DNA of 26,043 bases from Phallusia fumigata (taxonomy: Eukaryota; Chordata; Ascidiacea; Phlebobranchia; Ascidiidae): NCBI GenBank assembly GCA_008931825.1, contig QXVZ01000573.1, positions 1 through 26,043 on the forward strand. The letters run 5' to 3'. The notes under the pieces were generated by a model. It was not told where the DNA came from and made no database searches. It was given only the letters and a program-made list of their open reading frames with translations. Below, in pieces: positions 10,801 to 21,300 of this stretch; position 1 is the first letter of the stretch, and each line of letters begins with the position of its first letter. Made by a program: the position numbers and the translations under genes.

Positions 10801-12581
10801 AAGCAATCATGAAAATCTGGAATACAAAATGACTCAGTGGTACAATCCTATTAAAAATCGTTCAACACCCTAAACATATGTCAAAAATTAAATAGAGGTA
10901 AAGTCTACCTAAAAAAACTGCCCAATTCAAAAATGGTGCCTACCTGCACTACTATAGTCCAGATAATTTTGCTTCCATCGTNTCAATCAAAATGACTGTG
11001 CCTGTAGACCAACAGATGGATAATATAAATATAACTCTGCATTCATATCACTTTTTGCCAAAGGTACCTGCTCAAAACAGGCCTACCAATGCTAGTGAGA
11101 TTCATACTAATAAAAAACTTTTATTTTTATGAATATGCAAATTTGATTCCAGGATCTGCACTAAAGCATTCATGCAGACCATCGATAACAGCACACTCAT
11201 ATGAATCACAGCATCCCAGGACTGTCAAATTCAAAACATTTCAACAAGGCGTGGGGTAGAAAAAAATAATTCGAACCCACAATGTGAGTCCCCAGCAATA
11301 TTTGGGAATGGTGCCTGAGTTACACAGGTTCACTGGTAGACTACTAAAAGTCAAATCATAGACACCGCTCCTGCTGCAAAAATTTTATGGTAGAGGATTG
11401 CCATATCGACTTCAGTTAACAACTGTGAATTTTATGCAATTACCTGGAATTTCTTGGATGGTAACAGAGAAGTATTGCTTTTAAAATTTTTCACGTGACA
11501 AGATTTAGATTTACAAATCTCCGTAATTCATTTACCTGAATTTTCTGGACCTCACTCATGTATTTGAAACAGAGTCGGAACATAAAGCTCTTGCACATTT
11601 CATTTGTGCCACAGAAGGAAACAATTGAAAAGATGTCGCCTGTATTTCGAATCGATATCACCAACTTTTCTGGCCGGAATCGATGCGACTTCGCATCTTG
11701 TGGGTAAAATACCAGCTGTTGGACTTAAAAAACATAATTTTAACTTTGCAGTTCAAATTTGTTTAATAATTAGATAGCAAGTATCTTTACTTACATGCCC
11801 ATTTGTGTCTCGCTTCATTCGCCTCTGTGGAATCAACTTGCACCTTTTGTAAGTTGGGCATATTCATTTGACGCAGACCACTGCTTGTGGCAAATAGCAA
11901 GCAAGTAGCAACAATGTTAACCTCTGATTTCCGAAAACTTAATGTCAGTGTTTTTAGATATTCTCATCTTTTTTCTAAGACAAAGAAAAAAACAGTAAAA
12001 TGTGGCTAATTATGATGTCATTTTGCAAAATGTTTGAAATTAGTTGTAACGAGTGTTATACATTAATTAGGTAGTTGAACTGCACATCTGATAACCAAAA
12101 TAAAAAGTACTGAAGAAACACAAAGCCAGTAGACACTTGGATTGAGACTCAAGTCTTGAATTTCAGAATTTGCGCTCTAATACCTGTGCGACCTGCAAAC
12201 AAGTCAGAAAAAATAGTTTCATGTTTACAGATTTCTTCATGCGCAACGGGAGGACAGTACCATAGAAATCATACTTACGACGTACATGTGCGATTTTTTT
12301 CTTCATTTTCAGAAGGCAAATGAGTTCTTGACTTTTACGTTGAGACTCCACATTACTTATGTTCCCAGAGCAGCCTCAATAACTATGTAGTTAAAAGGGA
12401 AACACTATAAACTCTGGTTTACCAAATAGGCGCATCTTAACTTCTTCCTCACAATTTTTACATCTGCAAAAACACAAAAATATTTGAATATTTGTTTGGG
12501 CATAATTTTAACAGTTGAAATAAACCCCCGGAGGTCTTTCAGAAGTGAATTTTTTCTTTCTAAATAGCTAGATATCTTCAT
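3674..12581 (-). CDS. Unrecognised 909-residue protein: helical N-terminal region plus C-terminal pseudokinase (18 exons)
   Basis: Exons in coding order: 12526-12581, 12423-12463, 12279-12374, 11795-11962, 11536-11723, 10596-10667, 9931-10125, 9401-9466, 8786-8848, 8345-8465, 7872-7957, 7416-7535, 6906-7085, 6032-6106, 5497-5670, 5195-5257, 4672-4841 and 3674-4469 (TGA 3674-3676). Every junction is phase-consistent and the total of 2730 nt stays open, which is strong evidence for one gene. The start is ATG at 12581, with an in-frame TAA 33 bases upstream. Residues 1-60 hold a CxxC and basic stretches, about 60-250 look globular, about 190-590 are largely helical and lysine/glutamate-rich, and about 600-830 form a kinase-like fold. 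I cannot name the family. Its length resembles that of DSTYK, but I see no matching motifs. Being a pseudokinase, it is more likely a scaffold or regulator than an enzyme. The first three exons are the least certain. Confidence 0.83.
5195..10667 (-). CDS. Helical / coiled-coil middle region of the pseudokinase gene (11 exons)
   Basis: Eleven exons between 10596-10667 and 5195-5257 encode residues about 184-588. Several have heptad-like charged helices: KYKEKYKEIFDLKQ joined to EIRATEAKVDVFESEKRM, and LKQDAANAENKKQM. Others are less regular, such as the exon at 9931-10125 with aromatic-rich DWFQRGSASML. Exon lengths are mostly multiples of three with phase-0 boundaries, as is common in elongated helical proteins. 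The exon at 7416-7535 was placed by phase; its acceptor is CTCCTAG, and it reads LVDSGILHLVSMAYSNRN. A helical region before a kinase fold would suit an oligomerising adaptor; that is inference from composition only. Confidence 0.75.
5671..6031 (-). other. Intron of the pseudokinase gene with a repeat fragment
   Basis: Donor GTAAGA at the high end and acceptor TTTCAG at the low end flank 361 bases. At 5864-5884 it contains GGGGCCTGCGAGTTACTCCC, the start of a dispersed repeat also seen at 8114 and 10192. Nothing else is recognised. Confidence 0.5.
6227..6604. mobile_element. Non-autonomous hAT-like DNA transposon with 8-bp target duplication
   Basis: The element spans 6235-6596 (362 bp). It begins CATAGGCGTCGA and ends with the reverse complement TCGACGCCTATG, and both ends continue into a GGGGTGGCG / CGCCACCCC sub-terminal match. 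It is flanked by TCAATAGG (6227-6234) and TCAACAGG (6597-6604), an 8-bp duplication with one difference. An 8-bp duplication is the hallmark of the hAT superfamily. There is no transposase frame, so it depended on a transposase supplied elsewhere. It sits in the intron between exons 6906-7085 and 6032-6106. Confidence 0.85.
6660..6787. repeat. Foldback (MITE-like) element, family B, full copy
   Basis: The two 42-base arms begin CTGCCAGAGAACTTGTATG and are reverse complements with three differences; they flank a spacer of about 44 bases. It lies in the same intron as the hAT-like element, close to the donor side. Single-arm relatives occur at 12616-12652 and 17943-17976. No coding capacity. 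Confidence 0.85.
6904..6906 (-). other. GC-AG intron donor in the pseudokinase gene
   Basis: The exon 6906-7085 ends ...TTCAAG and the intron starts GCAAGT, the classic strong non-canonical GC donor. No GT donor here keeps phase. With this junction the exon is exactly 60 codons and joins the phase-0 exon 6032-6106 without a stop. Confidence 0.75.
8114..8231. repeat. Dispersed repeat, family C, copy 1
   Basis: It starts GGGGCCTGTTGGTTAAC and continues through CAAAACTTCAGATGCCCAT to TTTCTTGATCAAAATGA. The order and spacing match 10192-10312, with moderate divergence. A shorter start fragment is at 5864-5884. I see no terminal inverted repeats, so its class is open. Confidence 0.6.
9619..9850. 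repeat. Possible hAT-type element fragment
   Basis: Position 9619 begins CAGTTTTTCTCAACATTTTC, a sequence typical of the outer inverted repeats of hAT-type MITEs. Near 9826 is TAAGTGCCCCCTAATCACTA, which could be sub-terminal, but I cannot prove a matching inverted end or target duplication. It lies in an intron of the pseudokinase gene. Confidence 0.4.
10192..10312. repeat. Dispersed repeat, family C, copy 2
   Basis: It starts GCGGGCCTGTGAGTTAACC and runs through CAACTTCAGATACCCATCT to TTTCTTGACCAAATAGGA, collinear with 8114-8231. Both copies lie in introns of the pseudokinase gene. Confidence 0.6.
10982..10982. other. Single undetermined base (N)
   Basis: One N in the intron between exons 11536-11723 and 10596-10667. 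Unlike the other two Ns in this window, the flanks are not duplicated, so it may be a simple ambiguous call or a contig join with little overlap. Confidence 0.7.
11266..11348 (-). repeat. tRNA-derived (SINE-like) fragment
   Basis: On the - strand an A-box-like CTACCAGTGAACC is followed about 60 bases on by GTGGGTTCGAATTA, a near-consensus B box. No complete cloverleaf forms, so this is more likely a SINE head or tRNA relic than a functional tRNA. It lies in an intron of the pseudokinase gene. Confidence 0.45.
12423..12581 (-). CDS. Predicted 5' exons and start of the pseudokinase gene
   Basis: Reading from ATG at 12581 gives MKISSYLERKNSLLKDLRG to a GTTTAT donor after 12526 (phase 2). A 62-base intron then leads to exon 12423-12463 (CKNCEEEVKMRLF). 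The frame is fixed by the next exon, 12279-12374, which is open in only one frame. That second intron is just 48 bases, very short for an animal intron. Immediately before the ATG is TTGATTTCATTAG|C, a good 3' splice acceptor one base upstream of the start. This would fit a 5'-UTR intron or, in a tunicate, a spliced-leader trans-splice site. The start is supported by phase, not by homology. Confidence 0.6.
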
Positions 12582-13554
12582 GCTAATGAAATCAAGGTTT
12601 TGAGTAAAAACTTAACTGCCAGAGAATTTGTTTTTGGTGGATGCATTGTGCTGAGACCGTTCTACAATCAAAGTTTTGCTTGTCAAAACATACTTGTTCC
12701 AACAGATTTTTTTCATTTCAAGACCCTGTCGCTTTGCATTACAGCGTATTTTTTAAAAAACTGTCTATCCGTGTGTATACGGGGTTGGAAACATACCGAC
12801 AATTAATAGTGATGGCTTCATTATAAGTCCCCCGTTAGTTACAACACAGTATGGTTTCTGTCAGTTTATTGACAAAAACTGAAGCTTGAAAGCATAATAC
12901 ATTGCTTAAAAACACACGAAACATCAGGTTACCAATAACCAAACGAGCAGGTATGATTGCGAGTGTAGAAGTGTCGAATTCTATCTTAACTGGCAGTTGG
13001 GTCAAAGTATAAATCAGGAAAGGAGAGTATTTACAAGAACACGAAATGCTTTTGGATGATGAAAGGTGATGGAATAAGAGATTTTGCAACAAGAACAAAT
13101 ATTTTAAATGCAGGTAATTATGGCAGCGGCATTTCGTAAGCACATCTAGCAGTTTCTGAGCAAGCTTCGTGCAGTGGACCGTGACAGACAAAAGCAAAAA
13201 CACCCTAAAAATACTTTAAATTTCCAGTTATGTGTCCAGATAAGTTCTGAAATATTCGAAATACCTTTTGAAAATCAACCTCGCCTGAAGTTAACATATA
13301 TAATCTGGATTAGGGAAATTGCCGAAAAAACACGGTCCAAATAAAGGGAAAATTGGTTTCAGCATACTTCTGCGCAAATATTTTGCTTTGATGCTATTGG
13401 TTGAAAATCAATGACGTTTCAAAGTAAATTTGTTACGTCATAACATGTCCGGACGACAGAGCAATTTAAAAATTCCACACACTGATATACAAATATACAC
13501 ACAAGGTACGGTGTGGTTGGAAACGCGATAAAATCAAAGTATTTTTTCATATTT
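12582..13554 (-). other. Spacer between KIF11 stop and the pseudokinase start
   Basis: About 970 bases hold the KIF11 3' untranslated region and whatever promoter or polycistronic spacer serves the next gene. An AATAAA on the - strand lies near 12859-12864. A 122-codon frame at 12835-13203 (-) resembles no family and lacks good splice context, so I leave it out. A single-arm family B repeat is at 12616-12652. Confidence 0.5.
12616..12652 (+). repeat. Foldback family B, single diverged arm
   Basis: CTGCCAGAGAATTTGTTTTT followed by GGTGGATGCATTGTG matches the arm of the full element at 6660-6787 with several changes. No opposite arm is seen nearby. It lies upstream of the predicted start of the pseudokinase gene. 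Confidence 0.6.
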
Positions 13555-15350
13555 TTAGTTGGATATGTTCTGTGTTGCTCGTAGTGGCAATCTTGTAGTT
13601 TTTCCTTTGCTCGACTTGCTTGAATGCACTTTGGGTTGGCGAGACTTATTCCCATTGCGGTTCTAAGTGAAAAAAAAGCATGTTTAGCATCTTCACCCCA
13701 AAATTGAGTTTTATTTTCAATTGTAAGTGGACAATGGAACTTGTAACTATTTTGAAGTACTTAGCGGGACGTTAGATTTAGGAGACATGGGTTCGAATCC
13801 CACTGACACCATGCCGTGGCCTGACTGATGTAAGCAGTAAGCACGCACCGCATGACGGTCTGTATTTAAATGATTTCCAGAGGTCACATGCGTTTACATA
13901 GATCGGCCATAGAAACAATATACAGCATAGAAAGAATAATACTTAGGTATTAATTTTAGAGAAGGGTTGAATAGTGTCAGTAACACAGTATCGCCGTTTA
14001 CAAAGTCCGGTGCTCGACCAAAATCGGCAAAACGTCGCTTTTTATAGGCAAAGTTTTAACATGTCAATGTTCCCTACACGTTTTCTTCCTATGATGAGTT
14101 TTATCATACAAGCCAATTTCTCACGAGAGTCAATATACGCGACTGTTGTTATGTTACGTCACACATGTGTGACGTCGTTATGTGTGTNTACACGTTTTCT
14201 TCCTATGATGAGTTTTATCATACAAGCCAATTTCTCACGAGAGTCAATATACGCGACTGTTCTTATGTTACGTCACACATGTGTGACGTCGTTATGTGTG
14301 TCGTCATACTGCCCCGGCTATGATCAGCCTAGCACCTGCAATTTTGACCCATCTCTATTAAACACAGTATAAAATTATTTCCTTACTGTGAAGAATGGAA
14401 CGCCACCGACATTAGGAATCGTTATGCTTTGGTCAAGATCCTGATCCATTGAACTTCCACTCTGCGAAAGGGAAAATGTGTTTGTTAGTTGGGCACATGA
14501 ATATACCTTTGTGCACTTTAATGCTTGTAGGGGAGGGGAGGGGGGTTCTGAATTGAAATTGCCACTCTTGCAGACGTGGAAAACACCAATAAAGTATTAG
14601 GGATTAGGCGAGGCCAGCCAGACCCAGTACCCGAGCATCGCCATTTTGATGCTCGATCAATATCTGCTGAACATCGTGTAATGGTGGGGAACTGAGATGC
14701 TAGAACCGCCAAACACCATTCCGTATAATTGACGTTATACAAACGTTTTGGGAGAAAGAAATATGGCGATATGATCTATTATTATGTCTTAAATGTATGT
14801 GTGAGAACATTCAGCTCCATTAACTAGCTAATATCGTTTAAGAATGAGCAATGGTATACAAGTGCCTAAATCAGGAAGCAGTTCGCTGTGTAGTTGGCGT
14901 GTTTCGTCGCAAGTATCTTTCCAAATGATCAAAAATGTGGAAACATGTAAATTAAAGAATACAAATATGGCGAACAAGCGGACACGTATGACGTCACAAT
15001 ACAGCGAGCATGTACGGCCGAGCGCTATTAACACGAGACGTTTTGTACTGGGGCAGAATGTCAGCAGTTTTGGCCGATCCCTTACAACTCAGAAAACAAG
15101 TCACACAAATCATCTTCCAATGCGTTTACTTCGCCTGTTGTACAAACCTGCATAGATAAAGTTTCGGCCGATTCAAGTTCGTCGATTCCGGCTCCTGGGT
15201 CCTCCTCCTCATCTTCCTCAAGCTCCTCCACATCGGAGTCAAGATCCCCGGCCAGGAGTCGATCCTCGAACCTCTGCATCAGTTCGTCTTCCTCCGGCCT
15301 CGAAGAAATCTCCCGCGAATATTTGTACTCCTTTCTAGCCGGTGTTTCCC
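13555..15350 (-). CDS. KIF11: KIF11 tail: BimC box, acidic stretch and basic C-terminus (3 exons)
   Basis: Exon 15148-15350, joined to the end of the stalk exon, gives [17 protein letters not shown], the kinesin-5 BimC box. Its Thr-Pro-x-Arg is the conserved CDK1 site needed for spindle targeting in vertebrates. It is followed by an unusually acidic run ([14 protein letters not shown]). Exon 14387-14461 ends [11 protein letters not shown], matching the GGVPFF motif near the human C-terminus. Exon 13555-13662 is lysine/serine-rich and closes with [14 protein letters not shown] and TAA, like the RLPLR ending of vertebrate KIF11. Recognising this last exon moves the gene end to 13555 and separates KIF11 from the next gene on the same strand. 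Confidence 0.93.
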
Positions 15351-18300
15351 CTAAACGAAAATTGACGAGTTGTAGATGAAGTTTATGTATAGGACTGGAA
15401 TTTGCACACTATCACAGAGTGCACTGATGTAGGATCAAACTATAGGTCGCGACTCCATTTTTGGTGATAAGATCCTTGGATTTATATACATCAGTGTTTC
15501 TCAAACTTTTTCGATGCGACGCCTTGGAAAAGTTGGTTGGACATTCGACGCACCAGCGACAAGAATTTAATAAAGACGCTAATGTTTAGGTTGAATTCAT
15601 AATAAAGACGCTTACTGCCAAATTGTATTTTTAGATGCAAAGACAGATTAGGTAGGACACGGAATGATTGTGCTACGCCCTTGAAATCAAAATCTCGCAG
15701 TTTGAGAACAAAAGACGTACAGGACTGCCTATATAATAGACTTTGCACATTCTGACAGGGTTCTTAATTTTTAACTATGGGTCGCGAAATACTTGGCTTT
15801 AAATACCAGCAGTAAAAACGCCAAGTAAGCATGACGCAGTCAACCTTTCTTTCGAGGCCCAGATAACGTTTTAAATAACTCGTGCTCCACGATCATATTA
15901 AAAAACACGAAATACTGACTGTTGGATAGGTATAGTAAGATATACTAAGGCAATGGAGCGTGTTGGTTTATAACACATTTCTTGTTTTGCGCCTTCACCA
16001 ATGAAGTTCCAAGTATATTCTATTTAAGTAGGGAACCTACGATGCCAATATAGGTAAAATATATATTCCTTGCACTTGTACTGACTGATTCGGTCTATAT
16101 TCGAAAATGTTACTTGAAAATTCCTAAATTTCGACTACTTTTTATAAGATGTTCAGCAATCGTTGGTAGCGACACCCATGTTGCAGGTTTAGATATTGGC
16201 ATCCTCAAACATTCTTGGTTTAAAAAAACAGACAAACAAGAGTTTAGCTTACCAGTCGGCAGGACCCGGACAAGCTTCTTGTTGCAATATTCGTCAACTT
16301 CAGTGCATATGCTTTCAGTAGCTCCAGTGACCGCTTCCTTCATCGTCGACATTTTCTTGTTAATTTCTTCCACTGTATCGGTTATATTTTGGGCCTGAAC
16401 TGTGTTTGTTTCCATAAGATCGGAAGCAGCGCTGTTACATTTTTCCTGCAGCTCAATACTTTTGTCAGAGCAACGCTGGAAATATGTGCAAATGTTGTTA
16501 GAACAAATAGCATTAAATGCTGTATTGATTTTTTTCAAGTTCTGTGATTTGTTTAGGTTTAATTTCAATATCAAAGTAGTGGCAAATATATGGGTGATCT
16601 GAGGTCTGGTGGGATCATGACACACAAGACAGTGCTTGGAATTTATCTGTTAACTGGTATAAGATTCGATAAAGGCATGTGTAAATATGCAGGATTTAAT
16701 ATCTCTAATATCTTACTGGAATAGACCAGAGCTTTTTAAAGTGGGCATCAGCGCCCCCTGGTGGTCGTAGGTGACTGTGGATGGCAACTAATTTAGGGGA
16801 CGCTGATAAAAAAGCGGCTAAACGACTTCCCAACTCAGCTAATTGTAAATAATAAATCGACCCAACATTTATTTTTTTGTTTTTGTTTTCACCCAAAGTG
16901 CAAGTGTGCAGCTGTGACAGACAAATGAGTTGAATTCCATCTGTAGAGGGGACATTGGCTGACCAGTAGGCTGTTAGGAGGGTGGTAAATGGAAAAGATT
17001 AAGAAACACAGAAACAGGCCAAAAATCTAAAATGGTGAATTACCTCCATAACTTGATTTGCAGAGTTTGACAAAGTGTCAGTTTGTTTGACGGTTTCTTT
17101 GAACAATGAATTTGTATCTTCGTATAGTTGCATCACAATATCTGTAGTGGTTTGTTCGTTTTCCTTGTATTCATTCTGCGTCGATGTGATGGCAGCATTG
17201 CATTCTTTTACACTGGTAGACGCCTAGAATGAAACCAAGTATTACACATAACCTTTACATGATAACAATAGGGCTCTGATGTTAAAACCACTGTGACATA
17301 CAAACAGTCAACCACCAAGTTGTCACAAATTTCTTAAAAACCCAAATAATGATGTTACTTTTAGGATTTTTGACTCAGGTTCGGAAGAGTTGCACTTTTT
17401 AAGGTGGAGTATGGGTCAGTTTTTCAAATGTAGGTTTTCATTTTATCTAAGACTCAGTTTTTCTTGGAGTCAGGTTGCTTAGATTAAGAAGAGTCGAAGT
17501 TGGAAACTTTTTAAGAACTCCACAACTCTGGTTACTATTACTAAAGGCTTTTGTTTTTTTTTATTGAACAACCTGTTCAAAAAATTACAATAGCCCGGCT
17601 TTTTCATGACATTAATATGTTAAAAAGTTTACCATGTCATTCAACAAGTCAATGGTCTCTATTCGTTTTGCAGTTGACTCTTCATTGGATGTTGCTACTT
17701 TGTTAGCAGATACAACCATTTGCTTGACATTGGAAACAGTTTTTTTCCCTCGCTTGCCTATGTTTGCAAACATGGCTTCTAAACTCTGTTTTTGGATGTT
17801 GCACATTTCATCCATCCTTGCTTTCATGGCTTCTACCTCCACCTATGGTAAGCACCAGGTTTAAAAATCGTTTATGCCCAACAGTATGAGCACCCCTGGT
17901 CTTAAAAATTACCAACAAAGTCTACCTTGTTTAAAAATATAGCTGCCAGAGAACTTGTATATAGTGAATACATTGTAATACCAACATTTTAAGAGCCACA
18001 GTTTTCATCATTAGCATTTGCGTCACAGCAGTCATTTGACCCTTTTTTTTCTAACTTAACTAAATCGAATTTATCTGTTTTTACTAGTTTTGCCATATTC
18101 AATTAAAAACCGTGTTATTTTCAGCTAACAGGTTTAACTCACCTGCTACATTGTTTTTACCCACAAGTGGGTGATTGCCGCATAGTTAGGAAACCACTGC
18201 ATTAGTGTATTCATTTTCAAAAGTCTGACTGGCAGTTATGTTTTTTTTATTAAAGCTACTTTTCGAATTTGGTCTTGCGTTTGTAAGTTTACCTTTGCAT

Positions 18301-21300
18301 TGGAAAGCATTTCATCGACTTGACTTTCGGTATCTTGGACCAGATTTTCAACCATTTTTCGATGGCTTCGTAAGGTTTCCATCTGTGTTTGAAGCTGTCA
18401 GCAGAAATTATTGTCATAAAATCAAACAAATTGGGGAAAAAATGTTCATAAATATGTGTGCTGTTTATGGCACATGACACTATGGAAGATATGTACAAAG
18501 GCCAAAATCTCTCTGTTGGCCAAGCAATGATCTGAATTATGTTATGACACCATGAATAAGTGGTGTAACAATAGATTGGTTGGTTTAGTTTTCACAAAAT
18601 TTGGTTATCAAACTTTTTAAGCTTTCAGCACACTAACAAATTTTGTGGCACATTTTGCATGCTAAAACAAAGTTCATGGACATTTATTTTGCAACTTTAA
18701 TGTGATGGGTGCTTTAGGTAACAAATTAGATTAAATACATGATGCTCGTTATTGAGTACAAGCTTTAATCGACCCTTGAGATTTATCCTTGAACACCTTT
18801 TTTTGGCAGAATGCGGTGGCACACACCTCCAAATCGATGCAAATTGTTGACAGTACCGAAATAATGTTCACTTACTTCCTGCCTTTCAATCTGTGATGTA
18901 GTCTGAATTTGTTTTACAAGTTCTTCTATGTTGGTTGATACAGAAGTAAGCTTGCCCATCTTTGTCGACATTGATTCCATTTGCAAAAGCAATTCATTCT
19001 GAATGAATGATAACTTTTCCATTGAGATAAATGTTACCTAATATTTTATTCAATTTATTTTAGTAGTTCAATGTTCATTACCTTGTGTTTGACTTGTGAT
19101 GCGTTAAACTTCTCATCAAGGCTGTTAATTAAATCCATTGCTGCCGCCTTGCTTTTGCAGTTTTCCTTCAAAATAAAACAAATCCAATATATTGTATTCT
19201 AACATCATGGTATTGGTAAGGTCAGATTGAAAATTAGGAGCTTTTTAAAGGATTTTAAATTAGTTGAATTTTTTATTAGGCAAAATTTAATAAACCCTAA
19301 AGACATAAGTGATTTTTTTGACAGGAAAAGCAGCAACTACGTTGACCAGCTACCTCATAAGCATCCATCATAAAATTCTTGAACAACGACATTTGGAAGT
19401 TGATTTGTCGACAGTTTTCATCTTCTTTCGCTTTGGAACGGTCTGATAACACAAAGTGAGTCGCCTTAATCAACAGTGACTCATTGTTAAGTAACAAAGT
19501 AAAAAGGTTTATTCGGAGGTAAAAATTCAGTAATCGGACCTAATTTTAAAAACATCCAAAAAAGCAGAGATAAACAATTCTTTGTTTTAAAAAATGAACA
19601 AAGAAGCTTATTTTATTTAGGAGAAAAACAAAAACAGCATCCACTTGAAATTTCAGCTTCCAACTATTAAGTAAAAGTATCATCACTTTTTTCCACCCTT
19701 TATGGGTAGGTACACGCAGATGTAAAGTAAATAAAGGAATCTAACCAAAATCTGCAACCATTTTGTCCATGCAGGCAGCTGTTTGCTGCAAAATGCTCAA
19801 AGTTCCATTCTGAAGCAAAGACACATCATCCTTGACCCTATAATGCCAGGAATGTTATTAATGTGTGTCGATAAGAAGATACAGGCCAGTAGTTGTGTGT
19901 AATCATTTCTCTCTTCGAAAACACCATTTAATTGATGATGGTGAGAATAGTGTTGTGGAAATGTAGAAAATGTTTTACACACAATTACTGGCTTGTATCT
20001 GCACATTTAGAATATTGTTCTTCAAATCGCCTACAAGTTACCCAAAAACATGTAATATTTCGCTGACAAAGTAGCATTTTGTATAGATATTAAATAGTTT
20101 GCAGATTGTAATTTAACTGATTGTAAAACGTTAGGCATTCATCTTCATCTGAATTTTTAAAAAATGCTGAGACCAAAACAAAACAACATAGTTGATCAGT
20201 TGTAACTTTGGTGCATCACTGGTTGCTAGGATACTGAATAATCTTACCTTTCTGCCACATTCTCAGCCATAGTGAGGTTGACGTTGTTCGCTGTTTCCAC
20301 TCGCTTTACTTTATCATGGACTTTCACAATGTCTTCTGTTACAACGTTTGCTGCAGCAAGCAACTGTAGAAAAAAATGATTAAAGATTTATGCAAAAAGT
20401 CTTCTTTCAGCAAAATGAAATAAATTTCAATAAGTTGAAAAGAAAGATTGATAACACCTTTTTTACCTGACGGGTTAAGCCAGCAAATATTATATTGGTG
20501 CTGCCCACCAAAATTAGTCCCAAGTCTTGTGTTTTGTTGGCAGTACCAAAATACCGTTTACAAATTAATATGAAAGGAAAATGCAAGTCATAAAACCTAT
20601 TTTTTGTCTTGGGTCTTGCATTTTTCCATGGACTAGCATAAATAAAAAGTGCAGTTCATTGGTTTGGTTAACTTAAAGGTCTAAGAATATTGGGTCCAAC
20701 AAATGCAGTTTGGATCCAATATTCTGAGACCTTTGGGTTAAACAACACTTTCACAAGGAACTGTGTCAAACTAATGGCTAGTCTATAATTATGTTTTGCG
20801 AGCCTTTCACAACAATTTTGTCAGGGTCGAAGGTGCTGTTGGCTAGGAACTGGCCATTATTGTAATTCACCCATGGTAAGAAAAGTCGTATACCTCGTTT
20901 GCTTGTGCTGTGACTTCGCTGCCATGTTCAATGTGAGCGTTTGTCAGAAATCGCTGTTGGGTAAGTTGGGTCTTTGTGTTTTGTAACACCTTAAAAAAAT
21001 TGAGACCAATCAGCTGAGATATACAACAAACAACATTGACAGGAAGACATGTTACAAAGGCTTTGGAATAAAAATCACTAATTTTTTGGTAATCTTAAAA
21101 AAGCTTGAATGCAATCCTTTATTGTTAACACTGTTGTTGTTTCTTACTTAGTAATTCTGCAATAATTACTTTGAATGCAAATTTGTTTTCCTAATTTCCA
21201 ATTCTGGTCCTTTATGCTGCAATAATACGATAAAGTCGCTAATGTGTAAACACAATGCAGGACGGGCACATAATACTTTAAAATTAAGACCACTATTAGC

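Noticed and set aside
12196..12204. A 9-base micro-exon (GTCGCACAG) between good acceptor and donor sequences
   Set aside because: Not needed for phase, and the flanking exons join directly. It remains possible as alternative splicing but has no support here.
3674..12581. Assignment to DSTYK because of similar length and C-terminal kinase fold
   Set aside because: I see no shared motifs in the N-terminal part, and the catalytic motifs differ; length alone is not evidence.
12835..13203. 122-codon open frame on the - strand between KIF11 and the pseudokinase gene
   Set aside because: Cys/Leu-rich with no family resemblance, no clear splice links, and lies where the KIF11 3' UTR is expected.
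13757..13810. Functional tRNA gene
   Set aside because: The B box is perfect, but no acceptor stem or complete cloverleaf can be formed.
13974..14372. 132-codon frame with an internal repeat
   Set aside because: The repeat is the duplication around the N at 14188; the frame is an assembly artefact in an intron.
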